A stretch of DNA of 64,000 bases, from NCBI RefSeq assembly GCF_900457465.1, contig NZ_UAUU01000002.1, positions 62,001 to 126,000 of the forward strand, in the 5' to 3' direction. Made by a program: the position numbers and the translations under genes. The DNA comes from Sphingobacterium multivorum. GTDB lineage: Bacteria > Bacteroidota > Bacteroidia > Sphingobacteriales > Sphingobacteriaceae. Below the pieces are notes generated by a model that worked only from the letters and a program-made list of their open reading frames with translations, had not been told where the DNA came from and did not search any database. How positions within the stretch are numbered: position 1 is the first letter of the stretch; every line of letters begins with the position of its first letter. Of this stretch, positions 25,926 to 35,025 are shown one piece after another.

Positions 25926-27172
25926 ACTTTTATTGATTTCATGCGAGGCTTATCGTCTTTAAGCCCCTCGGGTGTCAGACTTGGTAATAGCTTTTCAGTC
26001 CGGTCGAACAACATGGCCATAAAACTTCGAAAAAGTAACATCGCCGAAGGATAGCGCTCAACCATCATCGAGAATAGGCTTACGGGACGAAAAGGGATAT
26101 CCCCAAATCCGTCTTTGTTCAGATCGTATCCCTCGTATTTGTCCCAATAGTTATGCACAAAGCTGTTGAGTGTAAGGGTACCATTGGTGGCAACATCAAA
26201 GGTATTCTGAAGAAAATTATTGTCTTTAAGCACATTGTCCATACAGCTCGACTGAATCTTGAGCCCCCATCCGTTGCTCTTAAAATTGTTATGTTCAATA
26301 TGGATACGATTCGATCCTTCCATAAAAATACCCGTGGTATTGCGGCTAAACTGATTGTTGATGATCTGACTATCGGAAATATCTTTGAGCAACAATCCAT
26401 AGGCGGCATCGCCCCAATTCTCTTCGAAATTATTGTTTTCCATATGGACATGCTTGGTATACATAACAGCTACACCTGCACCATTGCTGCGAAAGGTGTT
26501 TGAGATGTAACTGTTCTCATGGGAAAACATAAAATGGAGACCATAGCGCAGATTTTTTTCAGAAAGATTGCCCTGTACTCGAGTATGGGTCACAAACTCA
26601 AGATAAATACCGTCCCTATGTCCAGACACTTCATTATTTTCAACACTTAAACTATCTGATTTCCAAGCATGAATACCATTACCAATCAGCTGCTCCGCTG
26701 TACCAAAAGCTTTGAGGATATTGCCCCGTATTTCAACGTTTGTAGCATTCTGCGCATAAATCCCGAAAAAATTGTCCACGAGCTCATTGTCAAAAATTTT
26801 GATATGCGCTGTATTGTAAATTTTAATACCGGCAATATCATTCATGGAAGAATGTCCCGAATGCTGTATTAAAAAGCCTTGAACAGTAACCTGCGGTGAT
26901 TTGATCGAGAGCGGTTCATATTTTTTCTCGCCGTCCAGCACAGGTTTTCCCAGGCCTTTCAGGAAAATTGCCTTATCAATAACAATATTCCCCTCCTTAT
27001 ACACACCCGCCGCTACTAAAACGGTATCACCTGATTTCGCTTGTGCTAAGCCAGCCTTTATTGTTCTGACCGACTGCCCCTTTCCTACCTGGATGGTTTT
27101 CGCCGATACAGGCACGTTTACGAGCCAAAGACAAGCCATTGCACAGTACAACGCTAAAGCTAGATTCTTCAT
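25922..27172 (-). CDS. nosD: NosD periplasmic copper-assembly protein
   Basis: A 416-residue exported protein with signal peptide ending VPVSA. The body is a right-handed beta helix made of repeated strands such as NNIVIDK and IEHNNFKSNGWGL, typical of NosD/carbohydrate-binding parallel helices. It delivers sulfur or copper species for the NosZ CuZ site together with NosFY. It is 10 bp after nosL. Confidence 0.92.
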   Translation of the reverse strand: MKNLALALYCAMACLWLVNVPVSAKTIQVGKGQSVRTIKAGLAQAKSGDTVLVAAGVYKEGNIVIDKAIFLKGLGKPVLDGEKKYEPLSIKSPQVTVQGFLIQHSGHSSMNDIAGIKIYNTAHIKIFDNELVDNFFGIYAQNATNVEIRGNILKAFGTAEQLIGNGIHAWKSDSLSVENNEVSGHRDGIYLEFVTHTRVQGNLSEKNLRYGLHFMFSHENSYISNTFRSNGAGVAVMYTKHVHMENNNFEENWGDAAYGLLLKDISDSQIINNQFSRNTTGIFMEGSNRIHIEHNNFKSNGWGLKIQSSCMDNVLKDNNFLQNTFDVATNGTLTLNSFVHNYWDKYEGYDLNKDGFGDIPFRPVSLFSMMVERYPSAMLLFRSFMAMLFDRTEKLLPSLTPEGLKDDKPRMKSIKV

Positions 27173-27182
27173 TGTTATTCAT

Positions 27183-27632
27183 TTATTTCCACAGATCATT
27201 CCAGGTCATCACCGTGCCACCGATCTCTGCTTTGACCTTATCCAGTTCCACCCGTTTTTCAAATACAGCAACATTGCCTCGCATTGGGCTTTTCAAGGCT
27301 TCACTTTTGAGATAATATGCACCTTCAGCCGGCACGAGCTTATGGCTAACATAATCCGGCAGGTAATAAACGGCAATCTCTTCTTTTTTGACCGAGTTCC
27401 CTTTGACAAAGGCGATCATACATTGTACGTCATCAAAATTAAAGACCCGTCCCTTTTTTGTCTGCAGCTGCGTACCAAAACGCGCGTCCGTTATTGTCAT
27501 CTTACAGTGGGCACATTGCTCGCTACCGTATTTAATAGGCTTGGGTTTATTGTTGCCCTGACAGGCCTGCAAACTACATAGAACCAGCAATATACTACTA
27601 CAGATCAACGCAAATAATTTATAGTTTCTCAT
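27183..27632 (-). CDS. nosL: NosL copper chaperone lipoprotein
   Basis: A 149-residue lipoprotein: signal peptide with lipobox LCSLQAC near residue 24, then EQCAHCKMTITDARFG, the NosL motif with two Cys, and FNFDDVQCMIAF. NosL carries copper to NosZ. The gene overlaps the end of the upstream membrane protein by 14 bp. Confidence 0.92.
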   Translation of the reverse strand: MRNYKLFALICSSILLVLCSLQACQGNNKPKPIKYGSEQCAHCKMTITDARFGTQLQTKKGRVFNFDDVQCMIAFVKGNSVKKEEIAVYYLPDYVSHKLVPAEGAYYLKSEALKSPMRGNVAVFEKRVELDKVKAEIGGTVMTWNDLWK

Positions 27633-28233
27633 ATGATTTTAGTTTTAGGGTTTTATTATTTTGCCACTCCCGCACTGTACAAAAGGCCAAGATAATTCCA
27701 CAGAGTATAAAGATCCATCCCCCGATATCAGGTATAGAATAGGCGCCAAAATTTAAAAGCTGTTTGTATCCGATCAGTGGTGGCTGATAAGACATTCCGG
27801 GAACTTTTATCGGTGCAGATGGATCGAGCTGATGCCCATAGTTGTATTCCCAGATATAAAAGTCAACTAGGGCTGCGACTCCAAAAAGCAGAAAACAAAA
27901 GAATAAGCCATAGAGCAGTTTTCTATTCTGCACGAAACCGGTAAGCAAAAAAGCAAGCGCAAAAAATAAGATGATATAGGGCAAGACCTTAAATTCTATG
28001 AAATCTTCCGCATGTAGCGTTTTCATCCCGATATAGTGGTTCAGTCCATTGATAATATCAACTTGTCCGGCCAACTTGTTGCTATAGATCTGTAGTTCTA
28101 GCCCTTCTGGGTATTGTGCTGCGTCGAGCTCAATACGCCAGATGGGTAGGAAGATGACCGCTACCAGGGCCAGGCCACTCAGGATCAAAAGAATCCGATG
28201 TACTGCTGACAGGTGACTTGTAGTTTTCATCAT
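27619..28233 (-). CDS. conserved membrane protein of the nos cluster
   Basis: A 204-residue protein with about four transmembrane helices, one near the start and three in the second half. It lies between nosZ and nosL, and overlaps nosL. A protein of this type is regularly seen between nosZ and nosL in Bacteroidota clusters. A role in electron transfer or NosZ maturation at the membrane is likely but not shown by any motif here. Confidence 0.7.
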   Translation of the reverse strand: MMKTTSHLSAVHRILLILSGLALVAVIFLPIWRIELDAAQYPEGLELQIYSNKLAGQVDIINGLNHYIGMKTLHAEDFIEFKVLPYIILFFALAFLLTGFVQNRKLLYGLFFCFLLFGVAALVDFYIWEYNYGHQLDPSAPIKVPGMSYQPPLIGYKQLLNFGAYSIPDIGGWIFILCGIILAFCTVREWQNNKTLKLKSYEKL

Positions 28234-28244
28234 TGTAGGTTATA

Positions 28245-30233
28245 TTAATTGGTCTTCTCTTGCGGTTGATTGGTTCCCAGACTATAAATCAACGGAACAT
28301 TGTTTCCTTTTTTTGAGATACGGATATACCCCTGCATCTCTTGGTGTAACGCGCTACAAAAATCCGTACAGTAGAACGGGAATACACCTACTCTATCTGG
28401 AACCCATTTCAATGTCTGTGTCTCTCCCGGCATAATGAGCAATTCTCCATTCTTTGCGCCTTTGACAGCAAAGCCATGCGGCATATCCCAGTCCTGCTCA
28501 ATATTGGTCACATGGAAATAGACTTCATCGCCTAGTTGTACACCCTCGATATTGTCCGGAGTGAAGTGTGAACGGATGGATGTCAGGTATACATGTACCT
28601 GGTTACCTTTACGTTCAACGCGTGCATCTTTGTCTCCTTTGGCAACAAATGGGCTGGTATTTTCTTCAATTTTAAAAATCTTCACACTTTTGTCTTTCAC
28701 TTTCTCCGCTTTGATAGCTTGCGCATAATGTGGTTCACCAATGGTCGGAAAGTCTAACAACAATTGCATTTTGTCTCCCGAGATATCAAACAATTGGGCA
28801 CTCTGAGCCAACTCCGGTCCTGTAGGGAGAAAGCGGTCTTTCGTAATCTTATTATAGGCGATGACATATTTGCCTTCTGGATTTTTGGTATCTCCACCAG
28901 GTATCATTAAATGGCCTGTTGAGTAAAATGTTGGTGTACGGTCGAGCACCTTTAAATCCTTAATATTCCATTTCACCAATTCGGAAGACACAAAGAATGA
29001 CGTGATTGCATTTCCTCTGCCATCAAATTCTGTATGCAGTGGGCCCAAGCCAGGTTTTTGGACTTCGCCGTACAGCGCAGATTCGTATTTGATAATTGGG
29101 ATACCACCGAATTTTCCTTCGAATTGTTTTTCCTGGATTGCTTTCTGCATCTTAGCGAACGAGAATACAGGTATGACCGCAGCCAGTTTACCCGACCCTA
29201 CAATATATTCGCCTGTAGGATCAACGTCGACACCGTGCGGAGATTTTGGGCAAGGGATATAGTAGCATAGCCCCTCCAGCTCCTCTGCCTTCAATACGAT
29301 CGTTTCTGTATTAAAAGATGTTTTTGCGGTATGTGATTTCTCGTCGTAAGTGTTATGGGCATACTTCAACCCGGTAACCTTTTTCCCTTTTCCGGCTTTC
29401 AAATACTCTTCGGCTTTTTTCCAGTTGACGGCCAATATAAAGTCTTTGTCATTTTTGGATGCATTGACCTCCAGCAATGTATTTGCCTGTTCGGTATTGT
29501 AGGTGGAGAAGAAGAACCAACCATGAGAAGTCCCTTTACCGGCTCGGCTCAGGTCATAGTTTACACCGGGTGTCTCAATCTGAAAAGCCAATTCCATGTT
29601 GCCATTATCCTTATTGACGCTGACAAAGCTCAATGTTCCGCGAAAATTCTTTTTAAAGGTATTGATAGGTACATCGCCCGACTCACCGTCCAGCGGAACC
29701 GAAAATCGCGTTCCTGCAACAACATATTCGGTATTTTCAGTAATGTACGGCGAAGAGTGGTTTCCACCGCTGTTGGGGAGTTCGAGTACTTCAGCCGTAC
29801 GAAAAGTTGTCAGATCCACCCGGGCAATACGGGGTGTATTGTTGGCATTGACAAATACCCAGCGGCCGTCGTAGTTTCCATCGGTTTTCGAAAGCTGCAC
29901 GTGGTGTAAATCATCCCAAGGTACATTGCCATGGGACGTTTCGAGCATCGGTTTAGTTTCTTCACTAAAACCCCAGCCCTTTTCGGGATCTAGTGAAAAA
30001 ACGGGTATTACACGCAATAATCTGCCGGATGGAAGTCCATAAACGGAGAGCTGCCCACTAAATCCCCCGGATACGAAATTGTAGAATTCATCGTATTTCC
30101 CTGGGGCAACATATACCTTCTCAGCGGCATCACCACTCACGGCGGCTCCCGCTCCTTTGGGTTTACAGGCATGGAAAGTCGATAACATCGCGCTCGCCAT
30201 TAGGCTCGTCAATATGTATTTTGTTAAAGTCAT
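28245..30233 (-). CDS. nosZ: nitrous oxide reductase, clade II (Sec-type)
   Basis: A 662-residue NosZ. The signal segment ends at a Cys (STFHAC), consistent with a Sec-dependent lipoprotein-like export signal rather than Tat, the clade II hallmark. CuZ His motifs are visible: DDLHHVQLS near residue 107, GGNHSSPY near 166, SPHGVDV near 335, PLHTEFDG near 400, STGHLMIPG near 442 and EPHYAQ near 510. The CuA site is YCTDFCSALHQEMQG near 620-635. It reduces N2O to N2 in the periplasm. Confidence 0.96.
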   Translation of the reverse strand: MTLTKYILTSLMASAMLSTFHACKPKGAGAAVSGDAAEKVYVAPGKYDEFYNFVSGGFSGQLSVYGLPSGRLLRVIPVFSLDPEKGWGFSEETKPMLETSHGNVPWDDLHHVQLSKTDGNYDGRWVFVNANNTPRIARVDLTTFRTAEVLELPNSGGNHSSPYITENTEYVVAGTRFSVPLDGESGDVPINTFKKNFRGTLSFVSVNKDNGNMELAFQIETPGVNYDLSRAGKGTSHGWFFFSTYNTEQANTLLEVNASKNDKDFILAVNWKKAEEYLKAGKGKKVTGLKYAHNTYDEKSHTAKTSFNTETIVLKAEELEGLCYYIPCPKSPHGVDVDPTGEYIVGSGKLAAVIPVFSFAKMQKAIQEKQFEGKFGGIPIIKYESALYGEVQKPGLGPLHTEFDGRGNAITSFFVSSELVKWNIKDLKVLDRTPTFYSTGHLMIPGGDTKNPEGKYVIAYNKITKDRFLPTGPELAQSAQLFDISGDKMQLLLDFPTIGEPHYAQAIKAEKVKDKSVKIFKIEENTSPFVAKGDKDARVERKGNQVHVYLTSIRSHFTPDNIEGVQLGDEVYFHVTNIEQDWDMPHGFAVKGAKNGELLIMPGETQTLKWVPDRVGVFPFYCTDFCSALHQEMQGYIRISKKGNNVPLIYSLGTNQPQEKTN

Positions 30234-30292
30234 TCTATTCTTATTTTAAGGTTAATACCTATGCAGCTTTGTTGATTCTTATTCAGCTTTTA

Positions 30293-30769
30293 TTATTTTA
30301 CACCATCATTTTGTCGCATAAACTCCAATACCTTTCGGGCTTCCTCGTCCGTTAGATTTTGGTTAGGCATCCGGACCATGCATAGTTCAAGTTGCGCCTG
30401 TAATTCCGGATCCTTATCGATCATCGGATCAGGATTAGTGATAAAATTCATGATCCACTGTGGTTTTCTCCGTTGTGTCACACCTTTCCATCCTGGCCCG
30501 ACTAGTTTCTCGTCGGTTAGCTTGTGGCAGGAAGCACATTTCAGGTCAACAATCAATTTTCCGGCTGCGGCCATTGGTGCATCCAAATGGTCAGCGATTT
30601 CCACTTTGTCAAATTTTCCCTCACCGCGGTGAGGATCATATCCACTGGCGTCATTTGCCGAAGCCCCAGATTCATTAACACTGTTGGCAACGGTCTTTTT
30701 CTCACCATTGTTTGAGGAACAGGAATAGATAAATAATCCCATCAAACAACATACAATTAGCTTTCTCAT
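30293..30769 (-). CDS. c-type cytochrome lipoprotein of the nos cluster
   Basis: A 158-residue protein with lipoprotein signal (FIYSCSS) and one heme site, CASCHKL near residue 79, with a likely axial Met in CMVRMPNQNL near 133. It is the first gene of the minus-strand nos operon, 60 bp upstream of nosZ, and probably feeds electrons to NosZ. Clade II clusters usually carry such a cytochrome in place of nosR. Confidence 0.9.
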   Translation of the reverse strand: MRKLIVCCLMGLFIYSCSSNNGEKKTVANSVNESGASANDASGYDPHRGEGKFDKVEIADHLDAPMAAAGKLIVDLKCASCHKLTDEKLVGPGWKGVTQRRKPQWIMNFITNPDPMIDKDPELQAQLELCMVRMPNQNLTDEEARKVLEFMRQNDGVK

Positions 30770-30932
30770 CTTATTTTGGTTTTGTGTTCAAACTTGATTG
30801 TGTTTTACTTAATCCAAAGGTATTATCGAAGCGTGTAGCCATTTTATGAGGCAAATCATAAAATGATTCCGGTGAGAACAAACCATCAATCAAAAACAAT
30901 AAAACACTATATATAAACACATTAACACCATA

Positions 30933-30946
30933 TTGATTTTCATCAC
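30933..30946. promoter_or_regulatory. Fnr-like box between nos operon and its regulator
   Basis: TTGAT-TTTC-ATCAC matches the Fnr palindrome TTGATnnnnATCAA at nine of ten positions. It lies about 165 bp upstream of the cytochrome start and about 86 bp upstream of the Crp/Fnr gene start, in the only divergent intergenic region of the cluster. The adjacent regulator is the natural candidate to bind it. Confidence 0.5.
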
Positions 30947-31031
30947 TCATTCCCGTGATCAACATCAAGATCTATTTTGTGACACTACTATATCTTTACG
31001 CTGTGTAGTAAAAACTAACTTATATCGAACG

Positions 31032-31643
31032 ATGATTCCAACCGCAATACTTCTCGAAAAGGGAGCGAGCAGCCTACATGCCGATATTGGTGAAATACTT
31101 TTTCATGAGGATAGCATGGCCACATTTTATTATCAGTTGTTAAGCGGGCGAGTTCGTCTTTCTAATTTCTTATCAGACGGTAGGGAGGTCCTCCACAATG
31201 TTATCTGTGCCAATGAGGGCTTTGGAGAAGTAGCGATATTGGACAATGGCGTTTATACAGTGACGGCAATTACCGACAGTTCATGTACATTACTGAAGAT
31301 CAGTTCGAAAAAATTCATCGAAATCATACATGAATATGGTAACCTACATCGTTTGGTATCACAAAAGATGGCGCGCGAACTACACTTTAAACTCTTTATG
31401 ATCAAATTAATTTACAATCGTTCACCGGAGGAGATCCTCTCCAATCTGATCCAAAAGTTAAATGAAAGCAAGAGACTCGTTTGTCAGGAATGCAACCGAC
31501 TTATGCTTACGCGCCAACAATTGGCTAATATGACCGGGTTAAGAGTAGAAACAATCATCCGGACAATGAAGCAAATGGACAAGGAAGATAAATTGAACAT
31601 TATCCGCGGAAAAGTTTTTGTTCCGGCCGATGGTATTGATTGA
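31032..31643 (+). CDS. Crp/Fnr family regulator
   Basis: A 203-residue protein with an N-terminal cyclic-nucleotide-binding-like barrel (LLSGRVRLSNFLSDGREVL, then GEVAILDNGVYTVTA) and a C-terminal HTH with LTRQQLANMTGLRVETIIRTM. One Cys pair CQEC near 153-156 lies before the HTH, not the classic Fnr N-terminal cluster. The ATG at 31032 matches the domain start; an in-frame ATG at 30933 would place an Fnr-like box in the coding region. It likely responds to nitric oxide or low oxygen and controls the cluster. Confidence 0.85.
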   Translation: MIPTAILLEKGASSLHADIGEILFHEDSMATFYYQLLSGRVRLSNFLSDGREVLHNVICANEGFGEVAILDNGVYTVTAITDSSCTLLKISSKKFIEIIHEYGNLHRLVSQKMARELHFKLFMIKLIYNRSPEEILSNLIQKLNESKRLVCQECNRLMLTRQQLANMTGLRVETIIRTMKQMDKEDKLNIIRGKVFVPADGID

Positions 31644-31657
31644 AGCTTGAAACAACG

Positions 31658-32923
31658 ATGTTTCAGCTATCGGAAAGAAATCAACGTATGAATAAAATCA
31701 GTAGCTATTTAAGTATCAGGAAATGGATCGTCATCACCCTATTCAATTTACTTATTGTAGGTATTTTCGGGTTGATTATGCGCTTAAAATTTTTATTTCC
31801 CATTCCTTGGATCGACCAGAAAAACCTCATGCATGCGCATTCGCATTTTGCTTTTTCCGCCTGGGTATCCCAAGCTCTTATGATTTTTCTCATAATGACC
31901 GTTCTGGGAATAAAAACCAATCAGATTTTGTGCAGGAAATATCAGCATATCCTATGGGCTAATTGGACGGTTTCGATAGGCATGCTTATTTCCTTTTCAG
32001 CTGCTGGCTATAACCTATGTTCGATTATATTATCCTTTTTATCGATACTTGTCTCTTATTGGTTCTGCTTTCAATTAGTGCGGGATCTTAAATCATCGAC
32101 GCTTCCTCCGGCCATTTCGATCTTAATTAAGTCGGCACTATTTTTCAATATATTTAGTTCACTAGGGACCTATTTTCTGGCATATCTCAAAGTGAGCCAC
32201 CAACTGGATCCATTAAAACAGCTTGCATCAGTCTATTTTTATCTTCATTTTCAGTATAATGGCTGGTTTTTCTTTGGCTGTATTGCTCTGTTTGCCAGTT
32301 GGCTGTATAAACGTACTGGTAAAATACCAATAAGTCCGCGTTTTTCGCTCGTGTATGTCATGACTGTTATACCAACCTATTTCTTATCTGTTCTATGGTG
32401 GAAGGGTTTACCCCTGTGGCTATATATTATTATAGTCATTACAGTCGGATTGCAATTTGTCCTGTGGGGAACATTAGCACAACGAGTCGTCCGACTGGTC
32501 CGAAGCAATATTTCACTCCGCTTAAGCCCCGATACATCTAAAATTTGGTTATGTGTCCTGTTTGCCATTTTTCTCAAACTGATATTGCAAGGCATATCGG
32601 TCATACCTGCTCTGAGCCAACAAGCTTATGGATTTCGACCAATTGTTATTGCTTATCTTCACCTCGTCCTTTTGGTGGTAATATCACTCTTTTTAATTGG
32701 GTATGCTTTTCAGATTTGTATGTTAAAAATCGAAAAAGGCATTCACTATGGCGTTTATGGCTTACTTGTTGGAATCTTTTTGAATGAATTTGTGTTAATG
32801 TTGCAGGGGCTCGGTGGATTTATACATTATTCTATCAGGGGAACACATCATGTGCTGACGGTCGCTGCAGCTATTATTGTTGTCAGCCTCTACAGGATAA
32901 CGCAAACCCAATTACGCAAATGA
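31658..32923 (+). CDS. multi-pass membrane protein with heme-copper-like histidines
   Basis: About 420 residues with some 12 membrane helices. Conserved His residues occur as LMHAHSHFAFSAW near the start, YFYLHFQYNGWFF in the middle, IAYLHLVLL and RGTHHVLTV near the end, a spacing like oxygen- or nitric-oxide-reductase subunit I relatives. It starts right after the Crp/Fnr gene (TTG at 31640 or ATG at 31658 or 31688), so both are likely co-transcribed. It resembles the membrane protein at 21375-22637 in type. A role in NO or cytochrome handling is inferred. Confidence 0.65.
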   Translation: MFQLSERNQRMNKISSYLSIRKWIVITLFNLLIVGIFGLIMRLKFLFPIPWIDQKNLMHAHSHFAFSAWVSQALMIFLIMTVLGIKTNQILCRKYQHILWANWTVSIGMLISFSAAGYNLCSIILSFLSILVSYWFCFQLVRDLKSSTLPPAISILIKSALFFNIFSSLGTYFLAYLKVSHQLDPLKQLASVYFYLHFQYNGWFFFGCIALFASWLYKRTGKIPISPRFSLVYVMTVIPTYFLSVLWWKGLPLWLYIIIVITVGLQFVLWGTLAQRVVRLVRSNISLRLSPDTSKIWLCVLFAIFLKLILQGISVIPALSQQAYGFRPIVIAYLHLVLLVVISLFLIGYAFQICMLKIEKGIHYGVYGLLVGIFLNEFVLMLQGLGGFIHYSIRGTHHVLTVAAAIIVVSLYRITQTQLRK

Positions 32924-32970
32924 TGCTATTAGCATAAGCCATGAGAGATGATCGATCATGAAATAGCTAG

Positions 32971-32997
32971 AAAATAAGCCACATCTCTCGACATGGC
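32971..32997 (-). terminator. terminator of NTF2-like copy 3
   Basis: Minus-strand stem GCCATGTC-GAGA-GATGTGGC followed by TTATTTT. It lies just downstream of the convergent membrane-protein gene, so it may serve both. Confidence 0.65.
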
Positions 32998-33031
32998 TCT
33001 ACAACATTTATATATTTATTTGAGATGGCTC

Positions 33032-33478
33032 TTATTTATACGAATTGATCGATTTAGATACTTTCCAGTCATTACCTTCACGTACAAGAGTCACTAGGTC
33101 TGTTTTGGTAAAGTTTTCAAACGTCAACGTCACTTTGGCTACCATATAATCCGCCGACTCCTCAAGGATTTCGGTGCTTACCGTACAGTTTAGCTTTTCA
33201 CCTTTTTGTTTTTTCAAGGATTTAACCACTTCGCTACGGCTGTTAGACTGCGCATTGGTAGCTTGGATCTTTTGACTAAAATCAGCTGCGAATAACTGCT
33301 CTACTCCTGCTGATTCCCCTTCAGTAGTTACCGCAACATAGTGCTCTAAAGCAAAATCTGCTGTGGAAAGGTTAATGTTAGCCTTTGTTGCTTTTGCTCC
33401 AGGTCCTTCAGCTGCCATAGCGAAAGTTGATACTGCGATTAAAGCTGCTGCTGCGAATGTTTTTACTAATGCTTTCAT
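33032..33478 (-). CDS. secreted NTF2-like protein, array copy 3
   Basis: Full-length at 148 residues with intact signal peptide. It is the most diverged intact copy: FSQKIQATNAQ, EILEES, VTLTFENF and TLVREGNDW replace the usual residues. It forms the right border of the nitrous oxide cluster (unit about 32971-33613), matching copy 2 on the left border. Reads toward the cluster. Confidence 0.8.
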   Translation of the reverse strand: MKALVKTFAAAALIAVSTFAMAAEGPGAKATKANINLSTADFALEHYVAVTTEGESAGVEQLFAADFSQKIQATNAQSNSRSEVVKSLKKQKGEKLNCTVSTEILEESADYMVAKVTLTFENFTKTDLVTLVREGNDWKVSKSINSYK

Positions 33479-33526
33479 AATGTCTTTATTTTATTGTGTT
33501 AGTTCTGTTGTTCTTATTTGTTGACT

Positions 33527-33558
33527 CAAAACTACAACACAATAGGCTCCTAGCCTAT
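33527..33558 (-). promoter_or_regulatory. promoter and inverted repeat of NTF2-like copy 3
   Basis: TAGTTTTG at 33534-33527 (minus) with ATAGGC-taggA-GCCTAT at 33558-33542 upstream; the repeat stem is perfect here. Confidence 0.55.
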
Positions 33559-33714
33559 CGGCTTTAGACTAACGATCGGGAAAACTCGGTGAATGGAGGG
33601 AATAGGGAGGTGAAGCAAGTTGCATTTCAGGATAATTTTGTTCATCTTCATCCTCCCAACAATTCGACTTCCAAGCTGAATGATTGGACTTTATTACGCA
33701 TTAAAAAAAAGAAA

Positions 33715-34170
33715 ATGGTCACATATCTAGATTCTGGAAATATATTCAATTTACCTGATGTAAAAAATTATGCTCATGGTTGTAATTGCGCTGGAGCAAT
33801 GGGGAAAGGAATCGCTTTACAATTCAAAGAAAAATATAATCAAATGTATTTGGAATATAAAAAGCGTTGTAAAGATGGTGATTTCTCTCTTGGGGATGTT
33901 TTTTCTTACGACTATGGTGAAGGCACTGTTTTCAATCTTGGCACTCAAAAGACCTGGAAAACCAAAGCAGAACTTAAAGCAATTGAAGATTCTCTTCTCA
34001 AAATGCTTGTATATGCCCGCCAAAATGGCATCGAAAAAATAGCCCTGCCAAAAATTGGGGCCGGGTTAGGTGGTTTAGTTTGGGACGATGTAAAAGCTAC
34101 TATTAACAGGGTTGCCAAAGATTATGATGATATTGATCTTATCGTTGTAGAAAATTATAGAAATATTTAA
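33715..34170 (+). CDS. macro domain protein
   Basis: A 151-residue single macro domain: NYAHGCNCAGAMGKGIALQF near residues 18-37, the ADP-ribose-binding loop, and LPKIGAGLGGLVWDDVKATI near 113-132, typical of the TARG1/DarG-like type. It is expected to bind or hydrolyse ADP-ribose, for example removing ADP-ribose from DNA or protein. It is the only cargo between copies 3 and 4, without a DarT-like toxin beside it, as an orphan antitoxin would be. The ATG at 33715 fits the domain; the frame upstream is a leader readthrough. Confidence 0.75.
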   Translation: MVTYLDSGNIFNLPDVKNYAHGCNCAGAMGKGIALQFKEKYNQMYLEYKKRCKDGDFSLGDVFSYDYGEGTVFNLGTQKTWKTKAELKAIEDSLLKMLVYARQNGIEKIALPKIGAGLGGLVWDDVKATINRVAKDYDDIDLIVVENYRNI

Positions 34171-34207
34171 AAAAATAATTGACAATTAGTAGCAAGTGGA
34201 CAAAACT

Positions 34208-34233
34208 AAAAAAGCCACATCTCACGACGTGGC
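34208..34233 (-). terminator. terminator of NTF2-like copy 4
   Basis: Minus-strand stem GCCACGTC-GTGA-GATGTGGC with TTTTTT after it. Confidence 0.75.
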
Positions 34234-34301
34234 CTTAAATAAACATATGATTCACTAGTGGTCTGCCTTTTTATAATTGACAAACCACCAGTTATTGGAT
34301 A

Positions 34302-34748
34302 CTACTTATATGAATTGATCGATTTAGATACTTTCCAGTCATTACCCACACGCTCCAAGGTAACTAAATCTGTTTTGGTGAAGTTTTCAAATTTCAACGT
34401 TACTTTAGCGACCATATAGTCTGCCGATTCCTCAATGATATCTGTGCTTACTGTACAGTTTAGCTTTTCACCTTTTTGTTTTTTCAAGGATTTAACCACT
34501 TCGCTACGGCTGTTAGACTGCGCATTGGTAGCTTGGATCTTTTGATTAAAATCTTCGGCGAATAACTGCTCTACTCCTGCTGATTCGCCCTCTGTAGTTA
34601 CTGCAACATAGTGCTCTAAAGCGAAGTCCGCAGTGGAAAGGTTAACGTTTGCTTTTGTTGCTTTTGCTCCAGGTCCTTCAGCTGCCATAGCGAAAGTTGA
34701 TACTGCGATTAAAGCTGCTGCTGCGAATGTTTTTACTAGTGTTCTCAT
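34302..34748 (-). CDS. secreted NTF2-like protein, array copy 4
   Basis: Intact 148 residues starting MRTLVKTF. A second hairpin, ACTGGTGG near the stop codon paired with CCACTAGT-like sequence about 30 bp on, precedes the main terminator, as in several copies. Distinguishing residues are LFAEDF and QATNAQ. A longer open frame to 34811 only reads through the 5' leader. Unit about 34208-34883. Confidence 0.8.
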   Translation of the reverse strand: MRTLVKTFAAAALIAVSTFAMAAEGPGAKATKANVNLSTADFALEHYVAVTTEGESAGVEQLFAEDFNQKIQATNAQSNSRSEVVKSLKKQKGEKLNCTVSTDIIEESADYMVAKVTLKFENFTKTDLVTLERVGNDWKVSKSINSYK

Positions 34749-34795
34749 AATGTCTTTTTTTATTGTGTTAGTTCTGTTGTTCTTATTTGTTGACT

Positions 34796-34827
34796 CAAAA
34801 CTACAACACAATAGGCTCCCAGCCTAT
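34796..34827 (-). promoter_or_regulatory. promoter and inverted repeat of NTF2-like copy 4
   Basis: TAGTTTTG at 34803-34796 (minus) with ATAGGC/GCCTAT arms at 34827-34811 upstream. Confidence 0.55.
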
Positions 34828-35025
34828 CGGCTTTAGACCAACGATCGGGAAAACTCGGTGAATGGCGGAAATGGGGAGGTGGAAGTTCTCGTTCAAAATA
34901 TCGCTTCAATTGAGCTATATTTAAATAGGGAATTACAAAAGTCAATGGAGCATAAAACGAAAGGTATATTTTTAATAAGTCCTTACCTGCTCACCAATTG
35001 GACAGTTAAATAATAAAAAAATATC

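Noticed and set aside
30933-31031. In-frame upstream ATG of the Crp/Fnr gene
   Set aside because: It would add 33 residues that do not fit the domain start and would put an Fnr-like box inside the coding region.
34749-34811. Longer start for NTF2-like copy 4
   Set aside because: The extra codons are only the conserved 5' leader, which is non-coding in the other copies.
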